Numbered from the stretch's first letter, positions 14,016 to 22,594 are shown. The stretch is 64,000 nt of DNA from Pleomorphomonas sp. T1.2MG-36 (GCF_950100655.1 NZ_CATNLY010000034.1:1-64000); one strand, 5' to 3'. The notes: generated by a model not told the origin, from the sequence alone. Made by a program: numbers and translations.

Positions 14016-14213
14016 ATGGCGACGAAGCGCCCGGAACAGCGACAGCGCCGGCCGAGTGCCTTCCTGCGCAATACCGAGGGCGCGACCGCCATCGAATATG
14101 GCATCCTAGTGATGATGATCGGCCTGGCCCTCATCGGGATGATGACGCTGACCGACGTCTCCGGCAGCATGAGCAACACGTTCGAGTATCTCGCCAGCAA
14201 GATGTCGACGTAA
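14016..14213 (+). CDS. Flp family type IVb pilin
   Basis: A 65-residue prepilin. A basic leader of 22 residues ends in E21-G22, followed by ATAIEY, matching the G|X4-EY cleavage site of Flp pilins processed by a CpaA/TadV-type peptidase. A hydrophobic helix covers about 29-46. A ribosome site AGGATGAGG lies upstream. No cpa/tad assembly genes are in the window, so this is an orphan pilin gene whose assembly proteins must be encoded elsewhere. Its stop codon directly abuts the stop of the convergent methyltransferase gene with no bases between. Confidence 0.88.
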   Translation: MATKRPEQRQRRPSAFLRNTEGATAIEYGILVMMIGLALIGMMTLTDVSGSMSNTFEYLASKMST

Positions 14214-15092
14214 TCAGCCGTCCCCCGTCTCGGGCGGGGATTTCAGCGCATCGGCGAGGCGCATCTTGGCGCTGCCCGGCCGAAGCGGCTTCTGCTGGCT
14301 CTCGTGCGGCGCCCAGCCCGATAGCGACACCAGCGAAAGACTGGCCCGAACGCGCCCATCGGGATCGCCGAACATCTCCTGATAGGCCGCCGCCACCTCG
14401 GCAAACAGCGCCGGTCCGGTCAGGCCGCGTCGACGATCGACCAGAACGCTGGTCGCCCCCATGGCCTTGAGATCGTCCATCAGCGCCAGCGCACTGGAGT
14501 AGCGCAGCGTCAGCCGGTCCTGATCGGCCACCGGCAGTGCAAAGCCGGCCCGTTGCAGCAGCCCGCCGAGGTCGCGCACCTCGGCCATCGGCGCGACACG
14601 CGGGCTGGCACTGGTGCGACGGCTTTCCGCCGTCAGGAAAGCCTGCCTGAGTTCGGTGAGCGTCTCGCCGCCGGCCAGCACGCCCAGGAACAGGCCGTCG
14701 GGCCGCAGCACACGCCGCGCCTCGATCAGCGCACCCGGCAGGTCGTTGGCAAATTGCAGGGCCAGCGAGGATACGACGAGATCGAAGGCACCGCTGGCAA
14801 AGGGCAACGCCTCGTCGTCGATCACCACCGCGCCGCCACCATCGACACCCGAAACCAGAAGGTCGGCGCGCACCACTGCGTCGACCCGGCCTGCAGCGAT
14901 CCGCGACGCCAGCGTACCGGTCGGGTCGCCGACGACCAGTGCCCGCGAAAAGTGCCGGTCGACGGCAGCGAGGCGATCGGCCAGATCTTCCGCCGCCAGC
15001 GTCAGGAGAAAATCGGCGCCCGTACGCCGCTCGGCGAGCGCTCGCGCCCGGCGGCGCGCGAACAGAGAGCGGTCGAAGATCACGGCAGTCAT
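14214..15092 (-). CDS. SAM-dependent methyltransferase, NDUFAF5/BioC-like
   Basis: A 292-residue class I methyltransferase. It begins MTAVIFDRSLFARRRARAL and carries the motif DEALPFASGAFDLVVSSLALQFANDLPGAL, close to NDUFAF5 proteins of mitochondria and their alphaproteobacterial relatives. A role like that of NDUFAF5 (modification of a complex I arginine) is an inference from family resemblance only. The ATG at 15092 has GAGG seven bases upstream and is preferred to 15110. The gene is single and convergent with the Flp pilin gene. Confidence 0.8.
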   Translation of the reverse strand: MTAVIFDRSLFARRRARALAERRTGADFLLTLAAEDLADRLAAVDRHFSRALVVGDPTGTLASRIAAGRVDAVVRADLLVSGVDGGGAVVIDDEALPFASGAFDLVVSSLALQFANDLPGALIEARRVLRPDGLFLGVLAGGETLTELRQAFLTAESRRTSASPRVAPMAEVRDLGGLLQRAGFALPVADQDRLTLRYSSALALMDDLKAMGATSVLVDRRRGLTGPALFAEVAAAYQEMFGDPDGRVRASLSLVSLSGWAPHESQQKPLRPGSAKMRLADALKSPPETGDG

Positions 15093-15224
15093 CGGCAAAC
15101 CTCGGGCCAAGGGGTCGACAGGATGTAGGCGGGCAGCGCCGAGAGGTCAAATCGCAGGTGGCATCCCCCTCTGGCAGCAGCCGATTGCGCGTGCTTTATT
15201 CCCCCTGCAACCGGCGAACTCACC

Positions 15225-16046
15225 ATGGCCGCAGACTCCGATCCTTGGCTCCCCCTTGCTGCCGGTGCGTCACGCCGGCGGGCGACAAAACTCAATGCCC
15301 TGGCAACCACGCAGCGCCTGGTTCGAGCCACCTTCAGCGGGATTGCCGACCTCATGCTGCCACCGGCCTGCCCGGTCTGCCGCGTTCGCCTCGGCAGTGC
15401 CGGCGGTCTCTGCCCCGACTGCTGGCAGGGCGTGCGCTTCCTGGAGCGCCCGTGGTGCGAACGGCTCGGCACGCCGCTTCCCATCGACCTTGGCCCCGGC
15501 ATACTCTCAGCAGCCGCCGTCGCCGACCCTCCGGCCTTCGCCCGCGCCCGCTCGGCAGTCTCCTACGAAGGCCCCGTACCGGACCTCGTCCACGCCTTGA
15601 AATACGCCGATCGTACCGATCTCGCCCCCATGCTCGGCGCCTGGATGGCGCGGGCGGCGCACGAACTCGTCGGCGACGCCGACTTGCTGGTGCCGGTGCC
15701 GCTGCACTGGGGGCGGCTCGCCAGCCGCCGCTTCAACCAGGCGGCCCTGCTCGCCCAGCACGTGGGCCGCCTCACCGGCCTGCCGGTCGCCACGCGCCTG
15801 CTCCTGCGGACGCGCCGCACTCCACGGCAAGTCGGGCTTGGGCGGGAGGATCGGGAACGCAACATGCGCGGCGCCTTCATGGTGCCCGAGGCGAGGAAAG
15901 CGGCGCTCGCCGGCCGCCGGCCCATCCTCGTCGACGATGTGCTGACCACCGGCGCCACCCTGGAAGCCGCCACCCGTGCGCTGCTTGCCGCCGGGGCCGC
16001 GGCCGTCGACGTGCTGACGCTGGCGCGGGTTGTGGCGCCGAGCTGA
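15225..16046 (+). CDS. ComF family protein (zinc-ribbon plus phosphoribosyltransferase fold)
   Basis: A 273-residue cytoplasmic protein. The N-terminal zinc-ribbon cysteines are C49, C52, C63 and C66 (CPVC...CPDC). The C-terminal type I PRTase fold has the PRPP loop ILVDDVLTTGATLEAA. Relatives are linked to DNA uptake in naturally competent bacteria (ComFC) and are widespread in others with unknown role. No other competence genes are near. It probably leads a run with grxC, 48 bases downstream. Confidence 0.9.
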   Translation: MAADSDPWLPLAAGASRRRATKLNALATTQRLVRATFSGIADLMLPPACPVCRVRLGSAGGLCPDCWQGVRFLERPWCERLGTPLPIDLGPGILSAAAVADPPAFARARSAVSYEGPVPDLVHALKYADRTDLAPMLGAWMARAAHELVGDADLLVPVPLHWGRLASRRFNQAALLAQHVGRLTGLPVATRLLLRTRRTPRQVGLGREDRERNMRGAFMVPEARKAALAGRRPILVDDVLTTGATLEAATRALLAAGAAAVDVLTLARVVAPS

Positions 16047-16094
16047 AGCGGGCTATAGATTCATATCGAAACCGTTCATTCGAGGAGGCCAGCC

Positions 16095-16349
16095 ATGGTT
16101 CCCGTCACCATCTACACCCGAGAAGGCTGCGGCTATTGCGTCAGGGCCAAGGCGCTCCTGAACAAGAAGGGGGCCGCCTTCACCGAGATCGACGCCGGCA
16201 GCGATCGCGCCCTCAAGGCGGAGATGATGCAGCGCTCCGGCCGTTCCACCTTCCCGCAGATCTTCCTAGGCAACACGCATGTCGGCGGCTGCGACGATCT
16301 TTACGCGCTCGATGCCGAAGGGCGCCTCGACGCCCTCCTCGCCGGATAG
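16095..16349 (+). CDS. grxC: glutaredoxin 3
   Basis: An 84-residue dithiol glutaredoxin with the active site C12-G-Y-C15, the cis-proline segment STFPQIF and the glutathione-binding GGCDDL. It reduces protein disulfides and glutathionylated proteins. GAGGAGG-like ribosome site (CGAGGAGGCC) lies just before the ATG. Relatives often pair grxC with comF and a nitrilase-family gene, the same order as here. Confidence 0.95.
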   Translation: MVPVTIYTREGCGYCVRAKALLNKKGAAFTEIDAGSDRALKAEMMQRSGRSTFPQIFLGNTHVGGCDDLYALDAEGRLDALLAG

Positions 16350-16380
16350 AGCGCGAGAGAGCATACCTTATTGAGTCGAT

Positions 16381-16422
16381 GCATTTTCATCATGCGAACC
16401 CTGCTGGTTCGCTCGAAAATGC
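16381..16422 (+). repeat. long two-part stem-loop directly before the hydrolase ribosome site
   Basis: GCATTTTC (16381-16388) pairs with GAAAATGC (16415-16422), and inside it GCGAACC (16394-16400) pairs with GGTTCGC (16406-16412) around a CTGCT loop. The stem ends a few bases before the AAGGAGG ribosome site, so it could influence initiation. Its form also resembles dispersed palindromic elements of Hyphomicrobiales. Confidence 0.6.
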
Positions 16423-16435
16423 CCAAGGAGGCAAG

Positions 16436-17266
16436 ATGACGCGTCCGCTCTGCGTCGCCGCCGTGCAGCTTCGATCCGGCCGCGATCCCTCAAAGAACCT
16501 GCCCGAGGTCGAGGCGCTCGTCCGCGACGCTGCCGCCGCCGGCGCCACCTACGTCCAGACGCCCGAGATGACCAACATCATCGAACGCGACCGGGCGGAC
16601 ATGCTGGGCAAGCTCGAGATCGAGGCGAAGGACGCCTTTGTCGCCCGTGGCGCCGAGCTGGCCCGCGAACTCGGCATCACCTTGCACTTCGGCTCGCTGG
16701 CCATCCGACGCGACGATGGCAAGATCGCCAACCGCGCCTACGTCTTCGGTCCCGCCGGCGATCTCCTCGCCCGCTACGACAAGATCCACATGTTCGACGT
16801 CGACCTGCCCATGGGCGAGACGTGGCGCGAAAGCGCGGCTTACACGCCGGGCGAGAGCGCCATCGTCGTGAACGCGGCGGGAACCAGGATCGGCCTCGCC
16901 ATTTGCTACGACCTGCGCTTTCCCCAGCTGTTCCGCGCCTATGGCCACTCCGAGGTCGAGATCATGGGGGCGCCGGCCGCCTTCACCCGCCAGACCGGCG
17001 AAGCGCATTGGCACGTGCTGCAGCGCGCCCGCGCCATCGAGAACGGCTGCTTCATGGTGTCGGCCGCCCAGGGCGGCACGCATGAGGACGGTCGCGAAAC
17101 CTATGGTCATTCGCTGATCGTCGGCCCGTGGGGCAAGGTGATCGCCGAGGCCGACCACGCCAACCCCGGCGTCGTCGTCGCCGACATCGATCTCGACGAA
17201 GTGGAACTCACCCGCGCCCGCATCCCCTCGCTGGAGAACGAGCGCCGGTTCACGCTGGCGGAGTAA
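16436..17266 (+). CDS. nitrilase-superfamily carbon-nitrogen hydrolase (deaminated glutathione amidase type)
   Basis: A 276-residue hydrolase with the complete catalytic triad E44 (QTPEMTN), K116 (RYDKIHMFDVDL) and C157 (LAICYDLRFPQLFR). The KIHMFDVDLP and CYDLRFPQLFR segments are those of Nit1/YbeM-like enzymes that repair deaminated glutathione, which would suit its place behind glutaredoxin; the substrate remains an inference. The ATG at 16436 follows an excellent AAGGAGG site. A much longer open frame extends upstream but runs through comF and grxC in another frame and is not coding. Confidence 0.88.
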   Translation: MTRPLCVAAVQLRSGRDPSKNLPEVEALVRDAAAAGATYVQTPEMTNIIERDRADMLGKLEIEAKDAFVARGAELARELGITLHFGSLAIRRDDGKIANRAYVFGPAGDLLARYDKIHMFDVDLPMGETWRESAAYTPGESAIVVNAAGTRIGLAICYDLRFPQLFRAYGHSEVEIMGAPAAFTRQTGEAHWHVLQRARAIENGCFMVSAAQGGTHEDGRETYGHSLIVGPWGKVIAEADHANPGVVVADIDLDEVELTRARIPSLENERRFTLAE

Positions 17267-17272
17267 TTTCAC

Positions 17273-17812
17273 TCAGGGATCGATCCGGATCGGCGTGCCG
17301 TCAGGCACCCGAGCCCAGATTTCGCGCATTTCGGCGTTTGTGACAGCGATACAGCCGTCGGTCCAGTCGACGAGGTGATGGACGGAGCCAAACCAGCTCC
17401 AACCATTGGGTAGTCCATGGACCATCACATTCCCGCCCGGCGGAACGCCGCGCTGGCGTGCCTCGGATAGGTCGCTAGCATCAGGATACGAGATGTGCAG
17501 GCTAAGGTGGTAGGATGATCGCGCATTTCGCCAATCGATCCGATATTGGCCTTCCGGTGTTCGCTCGTCTCCCTCTTGGCGCTTAGGCCCTGCATCGGCG
17601 GCGGCACCCAAGGCGACCGGGAAGGTGGCGATCGGCATGCCGCCCCTGACGAGCGTCAAAGTCCGATGCGCCTTGCTCACCTCGACCAGGTCGGCTTGCT
17701 GTTCCACAGGTGCCATGGGAGGCGGTGAGCCCGAGCCGAAGCGCGCCATGCCGATATGATAGGCGGCCCCTCCAAGGACCAGCAGCAGTAAACTACCCAA
17801 AAGTCGCTTCAT
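17273..17812 (-). CDS. L,D-transpeptidase family protein (YkuD domain)
   Basis: A 179-residue exported protein. Residues 1-21 are a signal anchor (MKRLLGSLLLLVLGGAAYHIG). The YkuD domain ends with VHGLPNG (H132) and TDGCIAV (C154), the catalytic pair that attacks peptidoglycan tetrapeptides to form 3-3 cross-links or to attach proteins. RTPEGQYRIDWRN is also characteristic. The short start at 17812 is used; the longer frame upstream overlaps the DUF1178 gene on the other strand. Its stop is six bases from that of the convergent hydrolase. Confidence 0.85.
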   Translation of the reverse strand: MKRLLGSLLLLVLGGAAYHIGMARFGSGSPPPMAPVEQQADLVEVSKAHRTLTLVRGGMPIATFPVALGAAADAGPKRQEGDERTPEGQYRIDWRNARSSYHLSLHISYPDASDLSEARQRGVPPGGNVMVHGLPNGWSWFGSVHHLVDWTDGCIAVTNAEMREIWARVPDGTPIRIDP

Positions 17813-17998
17813 CCCGCTTCCCGGATTCGATATCAAACTGACTGAGACACGGCGCCTGCTCTGCAAGAAGCGAGATGGACGCCTGAACGAGGGTATTGTG
17901 CAATAGCGTGGCGTTTGTTTGCCCGTCCCCCACCGCGTAACCGCAAAAAAGCAGCACCGGTCTTGCGATAGCAAAGCCGGCGCGCCATGTTGAAACTC

Positions 17999-18448
17999 AT
18001 GATCCGCTATTCGCTCGTCTGTTCCAATGCCCATGAATTCGAGGGATGGTTCCGCTCCTCGGAGGATTTCGACGTCCAGTCGTCGGCCGGTCTTTGCGCC
18101 TGCCCCGAGTGCGGCTCGACGTCGGTCAGCAAGGCACTGATGCGGCCGAACGTCACGACATCGGAAAGCAAGGCCGTCGTTCCGGCTGCCCCGCAGGACA
18201 AGCAACTCGTCGCCGTCCCGCCGGAAGCCCGCGAGTTCATTGAGAAGCTGAAGGAAATCAAGGCCGCGCTGCTCGACGGCTCCGAGAATGTCGGCAAGCG
18301 CTTCGCCGAGGAAGCGCGCCGCATTCACTTCGGCGAAGCGCCGGTTCGCGCCGTTCACGGCGAAGCCACGGCCGAGGATGCCCGCGCGCTCGTCGAGGAA
18401 GGCATCGACATCCTGCCGCTGCCCGTTCTGCCCGGCGAGCGCAATTAA
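17999..18448 (+). CDS. DUF1178 family protein
   Basis: A 149-residue protein starting MIRYSLVCSNAHEFEGWFRSS, the hallmark of DUF1178. Cysteines C8, C33, C35 and C38 (CACPEC) probably form a small zinc ribbon. The remainder is charged and helical. The function of the family is unknown; it is common in Alphaproteobacteria and often near grxC and nitrilase genes, as here. An ATG four codons earlier (17987) is also possible; neither has a strong ribosome site. Confidence 0.85.
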   Translation: MIRYSLVCSNAHEFEGWFRSSEDFDVQSSAGLCACPECGSTSVSKALMRPNVTTSESKAVVPAAPQDKQLVAVPPEAREFIEKLKEIKAALLDGSENVGKRFAEEARRIHFGEAPVRAVHGEATAEDARALVEEGIDILPLPVLPGERN

Positions 18449-18516
18449 GCCGAGGTGCGTGGCCGAGATCGGCATTTCCCGACGCCGGCCCGAGGCGCCA
18501 CCGTTCCGGACAAGCC

Positions 18517-19008
18517 ATGAAACAGAAGCCGAAAGCTTTCCTACTCCATGGCTTCGTCGGGGCAGGGAAAACGACCTTCGCCAAACGTCTGGAGAAAGCG
18601 GAGATGGCTCTTCGCTTTACCCACGACGAGTGGATGAACCAGCTCTATGGCGAGGACCCTCCGGCGGAGCGCTTTCCGGACTATGCCCGCCGCGTCTTCA
18701 ACGTCATGGAAACCACCTGGACGCGCTGCCTTGATTTGGGAACCGGCGTGATCCTGGACTTTGGGTTCTGGACGCGGGCGGAACGGGAGCGAACCCGGGC
18801 TGTCGTCGCAGAGCACGGCGGCGAGGCCGTTCTCTATCGTCTCAACTGCACCGACGACATGGCCTGGGAGCGCGTCAGCACGCGAAACCGCAGTCTCACC
18901 GGAAGCCTTTTCATCGCTCCGAACACGTTTGAGGTTCTGAAAAGCCGCTTCGAACCGCTCGAGGACGACGAAGAGCGCATCGAGATCGCGCCCTGCGATA
19001 CGCGCTAG
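18517..19008 (+). CDS. P-loop ATPase/kinase of unknown substrate
   Basis: A 163-residue single-domain protein with a Walker A loop GFVGAGKTT (12-20), a possible second acidic site in THDEWMN near 35-40, and LDFGFWTRAERERTR around 88-102. These features fit the zeta-toxin/chloramphenicol-phosphotransferase-like small kinase group (AAA_33). No antitoxin-like partner is adjacent. The substrate cannot be told from sequence. It lies 68 bases after the DUF1178 gene on the same strand. Confidence 0.72.
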   Translation: MKQKPKAFLLHGFVGAGKTTFAKRLEKAEMALRFTHDEWMNQLYGEDPPAERFPDYARRVFNVMETTWTRCLDLGTGVILDFGFWTRAERERTRAVVAEHGGEAVLYRLNCTDDMAWERVSTRNRSLTGSLFIAPNTFEVLKSRFEPLEDDEERIEIAPCDTR

Positions 19009-19068
19009 CGTCCGAGCACGACGCCCCGCGACCGGAGCGCCGGTTTCGACTGTCGCCGCACTCGAACT

Positions 19069-19824
19069 TCAGGAAGAGACGGCCGGTCGCGTCGCCAGGA
19101 CCATGTAGTTCACGTCGGTGTCGTCGCTTTCCTTCCAGGCAAAGCGAATGGGGTCGAACACGACGCCACGCCGGTCGAGCAGCGTCAGACCGGCATCCTG
19201 CAACGGCGCTTCCAGTTCCTCCGGCTTGACGAACTTCTTCCAGTCGTGCGTGCCGCGCGGCAGCCAGCGCAGCACGTACTCCGCACCGACCACGGCAAGG
19301 CCGAGAGCCTTGAGCGTGCGGTTGAGCGTGGCGGCGATGACGAGGCCGCCGGGCTTCACCAGATCTGCCACGGTGGCGAGGAACGCCGGCACGTCGGCGA
19401 CGTGCTCGACCACTTCCAGCGCCAGCACGACGTCGAAGCGGTCGCCGGCAGCGAGCAACTCTTCGGCGGTGGTCGCCCGATAATCCACGGTCACGCCGGT
19501 CTCGGCGGCGTGCAGGCGCGCCACCTCGATATTGACGGGCGAGGGATCGACGCCGATGACGGCTGCACCAAGCCGGGCCATCGGCTCGGAGACGAGGCCG
19601 CCGCCGCAACCGATGTCGAGGAAGCCGAGGCCGGCAAAGGCATCGGCGGCGCGCTCGTCACGGCCGAAATGCCGGCAAACCTCCCGCTTGATATAGGCGA
19701 GCCGGACCGGACTGAACCGGTGCAGCGGCTTGAACTTGCCGTTCGGGTCCCACCACTCTCTGGCCATCGCCGAGAAGCGATCGACTTCGGCCTGATCGAC
19801 GCTGTCACGCTTCACCTCGGTCAT
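19069..19824 (-). CDS. ubiG: ubiquinone biosynthesis O-methyltransferase UbiG
   Basis: A 251-residue methyltransferase that carries out both O-methylations in ubiquinone synthesis. SAM motif I is [14 protein letters not shown] (about 68-81). [22 protein letters not shown] and the C-terminal [10 protein letters not shown] are diagnostic for UbiG. The ATG at 19824 matches the family start; an upstream extension is not conserved. ubiG divergent from lysC is a common order in this group, here with an esterase gene inserted between them. Confidence 0.95.
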   Translation of the reverse strand: MTEVKRDSVDQAEVDRFSAMAREWWDPNGKFKPLHRFSPVRLAYIKREVCRHFGRDERAADAFAGLGFLDIGCGGGLVSEPMARLGAAVIGVDPSPVNIEVARLHAAETGVTVDYRATTAEELLAAGDRFDVVLALEVVEHVADVPAFLATVADLVKPGGLVIAATLNRTLKALGLAVVGAEYVLRWLPRGTHDWKKFVKPEELEAPLQDAGLTLLDRRGVVFDPIRFAWKESDDTDVNYMVLATRPAVSS

Positions 19825-20006
19825 GGGATTCTCCGCAAGGCTGTTGCCGGGATAGGCTCCCGACTTTTCGAGCCGCCCGGCCGTCAAGTCAACCCTCGCC
19901 TTCGACCGCCGACGAACCCACGAATTCTGGTCATAAGCGGAAAAGCACTCTTTCCGGCGCCGCGCTGAAGCGCTTCACTCGTGAAAAATACGCGTTGGAG
20001 GATGTC

Positions 20007-20939
20007 ATGCCGCTTCACCCCGAAATCGCCGCCGATCTCGCCGCAGCCGCCGCGCGCGGCGAACCGCCGCTCAAGGACCTGTCGGCTCAGGTCGCGCGGG
20101 CGCGCGCCGAGGCCGAACCGCGCGTTGCCGGCGCACCGGTGAAGGCGGTGGAGACCGTCTCCATTCCCGTTGGCGGCAGCACCATCGTCGCCCGCGTCTA
20201 TCGCCCGTTCGGCGAGGACGACGTTCTGCCCGGCATCGTCTACATCCACGGCGGCGGCTGGGTGCTCTGCTCGCTCGACACCCACGACAACGTCTGCCGC
20301 AACCTTTGCGCCTCCGTCGGCGCCGTGGTGGTGTCCATCGACTATCGCATGGCGCCCGAGCATCGCTTCCCGGTGGCCAGCGACGATTGCCTCGCCGCCG
20401 TCCGCTGGGTGGCCGGCCACGCCGGAAGCCTGGGCATCGACCCGGCCAAGCTGATCGTCGGCGGCGACAGTGCCGGCGGCAACCTCGCCGCCGTCACCAC
20501 CCTGCGCATCCGCGACGAGGGCGGACCGGCCCTCTCCGGTCAGATGCTCATCTATCCGGTGACCGACGACATCGCCGCCGGCCACCCGTCCTACGCCGAG
20601 TTCGCCGATGGCTTCGGCCTGACCGCCGACGACATGGCCTGGTTCTGGGATCACTACGTGCCCAACCCGGCCGAGCGCGCCCATCCGCACGCCTCGCCCC
20701 TGCGTGCCGAGAGCCTGGCCGGCCTGCCGCCGGCCCTGTTGCTGACGGCCGGCTGCGACGTGCTGCGCGATGAGGGCGAAGCCTATGCCGGCCGCCTCGC
20801 CGCCGCTGGCGTCACGCTCGATTTCCGCCGCTACGAGGGCCTGAACCACGGCTGCGCCGGCGACTACGGCCGCCTGCGCGCCGTAACGCCTTTCTTCGAA
20901 CACCTCGTCACCTGGGCCCGCGCCATCTTCCGCCTCTGA
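20007..20939 (+). CDS. alpha/beta hydrolase, hormone-sensitive-lipase family esterase
   Basis: A 310-residue esterase. It has the oxyanion-hole motif IHGGGWVLCS near residue 80, the nucleophile elbow GDSAGG with S155, and a C-terminal histidine in LNHGC. It probably hydrolyses short-chain esters in the cytoplasm; the natural substrate is unknown. The ATG at 20007 has GGAG (19997-20000) at good spacing and is preferred to the TTG at 19995. Followed directly by the repeat-rich gap before lysC. Confidence 0.88.
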   Translation: MPLHPEIAADLAAAAARGEPPLKDLSAQVARARAEAEPRVAGAPVKAVETVSIPVGGSTIVARVYRPFGEDDVLPGIVYIHGGGWVLCSLDTHDNVCRNLCASVGAVVVSIDYRMAPEHRFPVASDDCLAAVRWVAGHAGSLGIDPAKLIVGGDSAGGNLAAVTTLRIRDEGGPALSGQMLIYPVTDDIAAGHPSYAEFADGFGLTADDMAWFWDHYVPNPAERAHPHASPLRAESLAGLPPALLLTAGCDVLRDEGEAYAGRLAAAGVTLDFRRYEGLNHGCAGDYGRLRAVTPFFEHLVTWARAIFRL

Positions 20940-20967
20940 ACACCACTGACAATGCAGGAACAGCACC

Positions 20968-21058
20968 CGAAGCCGCGTCTAGCGGCTTCCGGCGCCAAGC
21001 GGCGCCCGTGCGAAGCACGAAAGCCAAGGGCCGGAGGCCCGCCGGCGACTGAGGCCAA
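20968..21058. repeat. family A structured repeat, copy 1
   Basis: Contains the core CTTCCGGCGCCAAGCGGCGCC, then GTGC-GAA-GCAC, GGGCC-GGA-GGCCC and GGCGACTGAGGCC. A leading hairpin AGCCGC-GTCTA-GCGGCT (20971-20987) opens the unit. The order of hairpins is the same as in the tandem array near 39.3 kb. Confidence 0.75.
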
Positions 21059-21067
21059 GAACAAAGC

Positions 21068-21193
21068 TGAAGCTGCATAAGCAGCTTCCGGCGCCAAGCG
21101 GCGCCGCGCGGAGCGAGTCTTTCAGGACGAAGCCCCGAAAGACGGAAAGCGGAGCGAAAGCCAAGGGCCGGAGGCCCGCCTGCGACTGAGGCA
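21068..21193. repeat. family A structured repeat, copy 2 with an inserted arm
   Basis: Opens with AAGCTGC-ATAA-GCAGCTT, followed by the same GGCGCC-AAGC-GGCGCC core. An extra arm is inserted next, with AGTCTTTC (21117-21124) opposed by GAAAGAC (21137-21143). The unit then resumes with GGGCC-GGA-GGCCC and ends TGCGACTGAGGCA. Confidence 0.7.
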
Positions 21194-21208
21194 GGAAAGA
21201 ATAGAACA

Positions 21209-21228
21209 GCAATCGCCTCCGCGATTGC
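21209..21228. repeat. hairpin, possibly a truncated third family A unit
   Basis: GCAATCGC (21209-21216), loop CTCC, GCGATTGC (21221-21228): a perfect eight-pair stem. It is followed by CCGGCGGCGC, reminiscent of the core that follows the leading hairpin in the full copies. It lies about 112 bases upstream of lysC and could also act as a terminator-like or leader structure. Confidence 0.45.
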
Positions 21229-21340
21229 CCGGCGGCGCACCTTCCTGTATTGAGGGCGCGGCCCTGCGGGTACCATTCGGTTCCCCGCATTTTCACCTCT
21301 CGCAATGGGGTTACCGCCCCTCAGGAAACGACGTCGGAAA

Positions 21341-22594
21341 ATGGCTCGATTGGTGATGAAATTCGGCGGCACCTCCGTCGCCGATCTCGATAGGATCCGC
21401 AATGTCGCGGCCCACGTGAAGCGCGAGGTCGACGCCGGCCATCAGGTCGCCGTCGTCGTATCAGCCATGGCCGGCAAGACGAACGAACTGGTCGCTCTTT
21501 GCCGTGGCGCCTCCGCCCTGCACGACGCCCGCGAATACGATGCCGTCGTGGCCTCGGGCGAGCAGGTGACGAGCGGTCTCCTCGCCATCACGCTGCAGGC
21601 GATGGGCGTAGATGCCCGCTCCTGGCAGGGCTGGCAGTTGCCGATCGTCACCGACGGCGCCCATGGCGCAGCGCGCATCCAGTCCATCGACGGTACGCGC
21701 GTCATCGAGCAGATGGAGGCCGGCCGCGTCGCCGTCGTCGCCGGTTTCCAGGGCATCGGCCCGGACGGACGCATCTCGACGCTCGGCCGCGGCGGCTCCG
21801 ACACCTCGGCCGTCGCCATCGCCGCGGCGGTGAAGGCCGACCGCTGCGACATCTACACCGATGTCGACGGTGTCTACACCACCGACCCGCGCATCGTGCC
21901 GAAGGCCCGCCGTCTCGACAAGGTCTCCTTCGAGGAGATGCTGGAGATGGCCTCCCTCGGCTCCAAGGTACTTCAGGTGCGCTCCGTCGAGCTCGCCATG
22001 GTCCACAAGGTCCGCACCTTTGTGCGGTCGTCCTTCGAGGACCCCAACAACCCCAAGACCATGCCGAACGGCGACCCGTTCGGAACGCTCATTTGCGATG
22101 AGGACGAGATCGTGGAACAGGAAGTCGTCACCGGTATCGCCTACTCCAAGGACGAGGCGCAGATCTCCATCCGCCGCGTGCCGGACCAGCCGGGCGTCGC
22201 GGCCGCCGTGTTCGGACCGCTGGCCGACGCCAACGTCAACGTCGACATGATCGTCCAGAACATCTCCGCCGACGGGGCCGAGACCGACATCACCTTCACG
22301 CTGCCGGCCGCCGACTACGAGCGCGCCACCGCCGTGCTCAACGACAAGAAGGTGGAGATCGGCTACAAGACCTTCGAAGGCACCACCGGCATGTGCAAGG
22401 TGTCGGTGATCGGCGTCGGCATGCGCAGCCACGCCGGCGTCGCCGCCCAGGCCTTCAAGGCGCTGTCGGACAAGGGCATCAACATCCGGGCGATCACCAC
22501 GTCCGAGATCAAGATTTCCGTGCTCATCGACGAGGCCTATACCGAGCTCGCCGTTCGCACCCTGCATTCGGTCTACGGACTCGACAAGGCCTGA
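21341..22594 (+). CDS. lysC: aspartate kinase
   Basis: A 417-residue kinase that phosphorylates aspartate, the first step towards lysine, threonine and methionine. The N-terminal kinase domain begins MARLVMKFGGTSVAD and includes GRGGSDTSAVAIA; two C-terminal ACT domains (EAQISIRRVPDQPGVAAAVF and CKVSVIGVGMRSHAGVAAQAF) give feedback control. The ATG at 21341 is the family start. The upstream in-frame ATG at 21305 is not needed. A terminator-like hairpin follows the gene. Confidence 0.97.
   Translation: MARLVMKFGGTSVADLDRIRNVAAHVKREVDAGHQVAVVVSAMAGKTNELVALCRGASALHDAREYDAVVASGEQVTSGLLAITLQAMGVDARSWQGWQLPIVTDGAHGAARIQSIDGTRVIEQMEAGRVAVVAGFQGIGPDGRISTLGRGGSDTSAVAIAAAVKADRCDIYTDVDGVYTTDPRIVPKARRLDKVSFEEMLEMASLGSKVLQVRSVELAMVHKVRTFVRSSFEDPNNPKTMPNGDPFGTLICDEDEIVEQEVVTGIAYSKDEAQISIRRVPDQPGVAAAVFGPLADANVNVDMIVQNISADGAETDITFTLPAADYERATAVLNDKKVEIGYKTFEGTTGMCKVSVIGVGMRSHAGVAAQAFKALSDKGINIRAITTSEIKISVLIDEAYTELAVRTLHSVYGLDKA

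Noticed and set aside
15310..15335. tRNA T-loop-like GGTTCGAGCC
   Set aside because: It lies inside comF and no cloverleaf can be built around it.
14939..17266. Apparent 775-residue fusion ending in the nitrilase domain
   Set aside because: The upstream part runs through parts of three genes in other frames; the hydrolase has its own strong ribosome site and conserved start at 16436.
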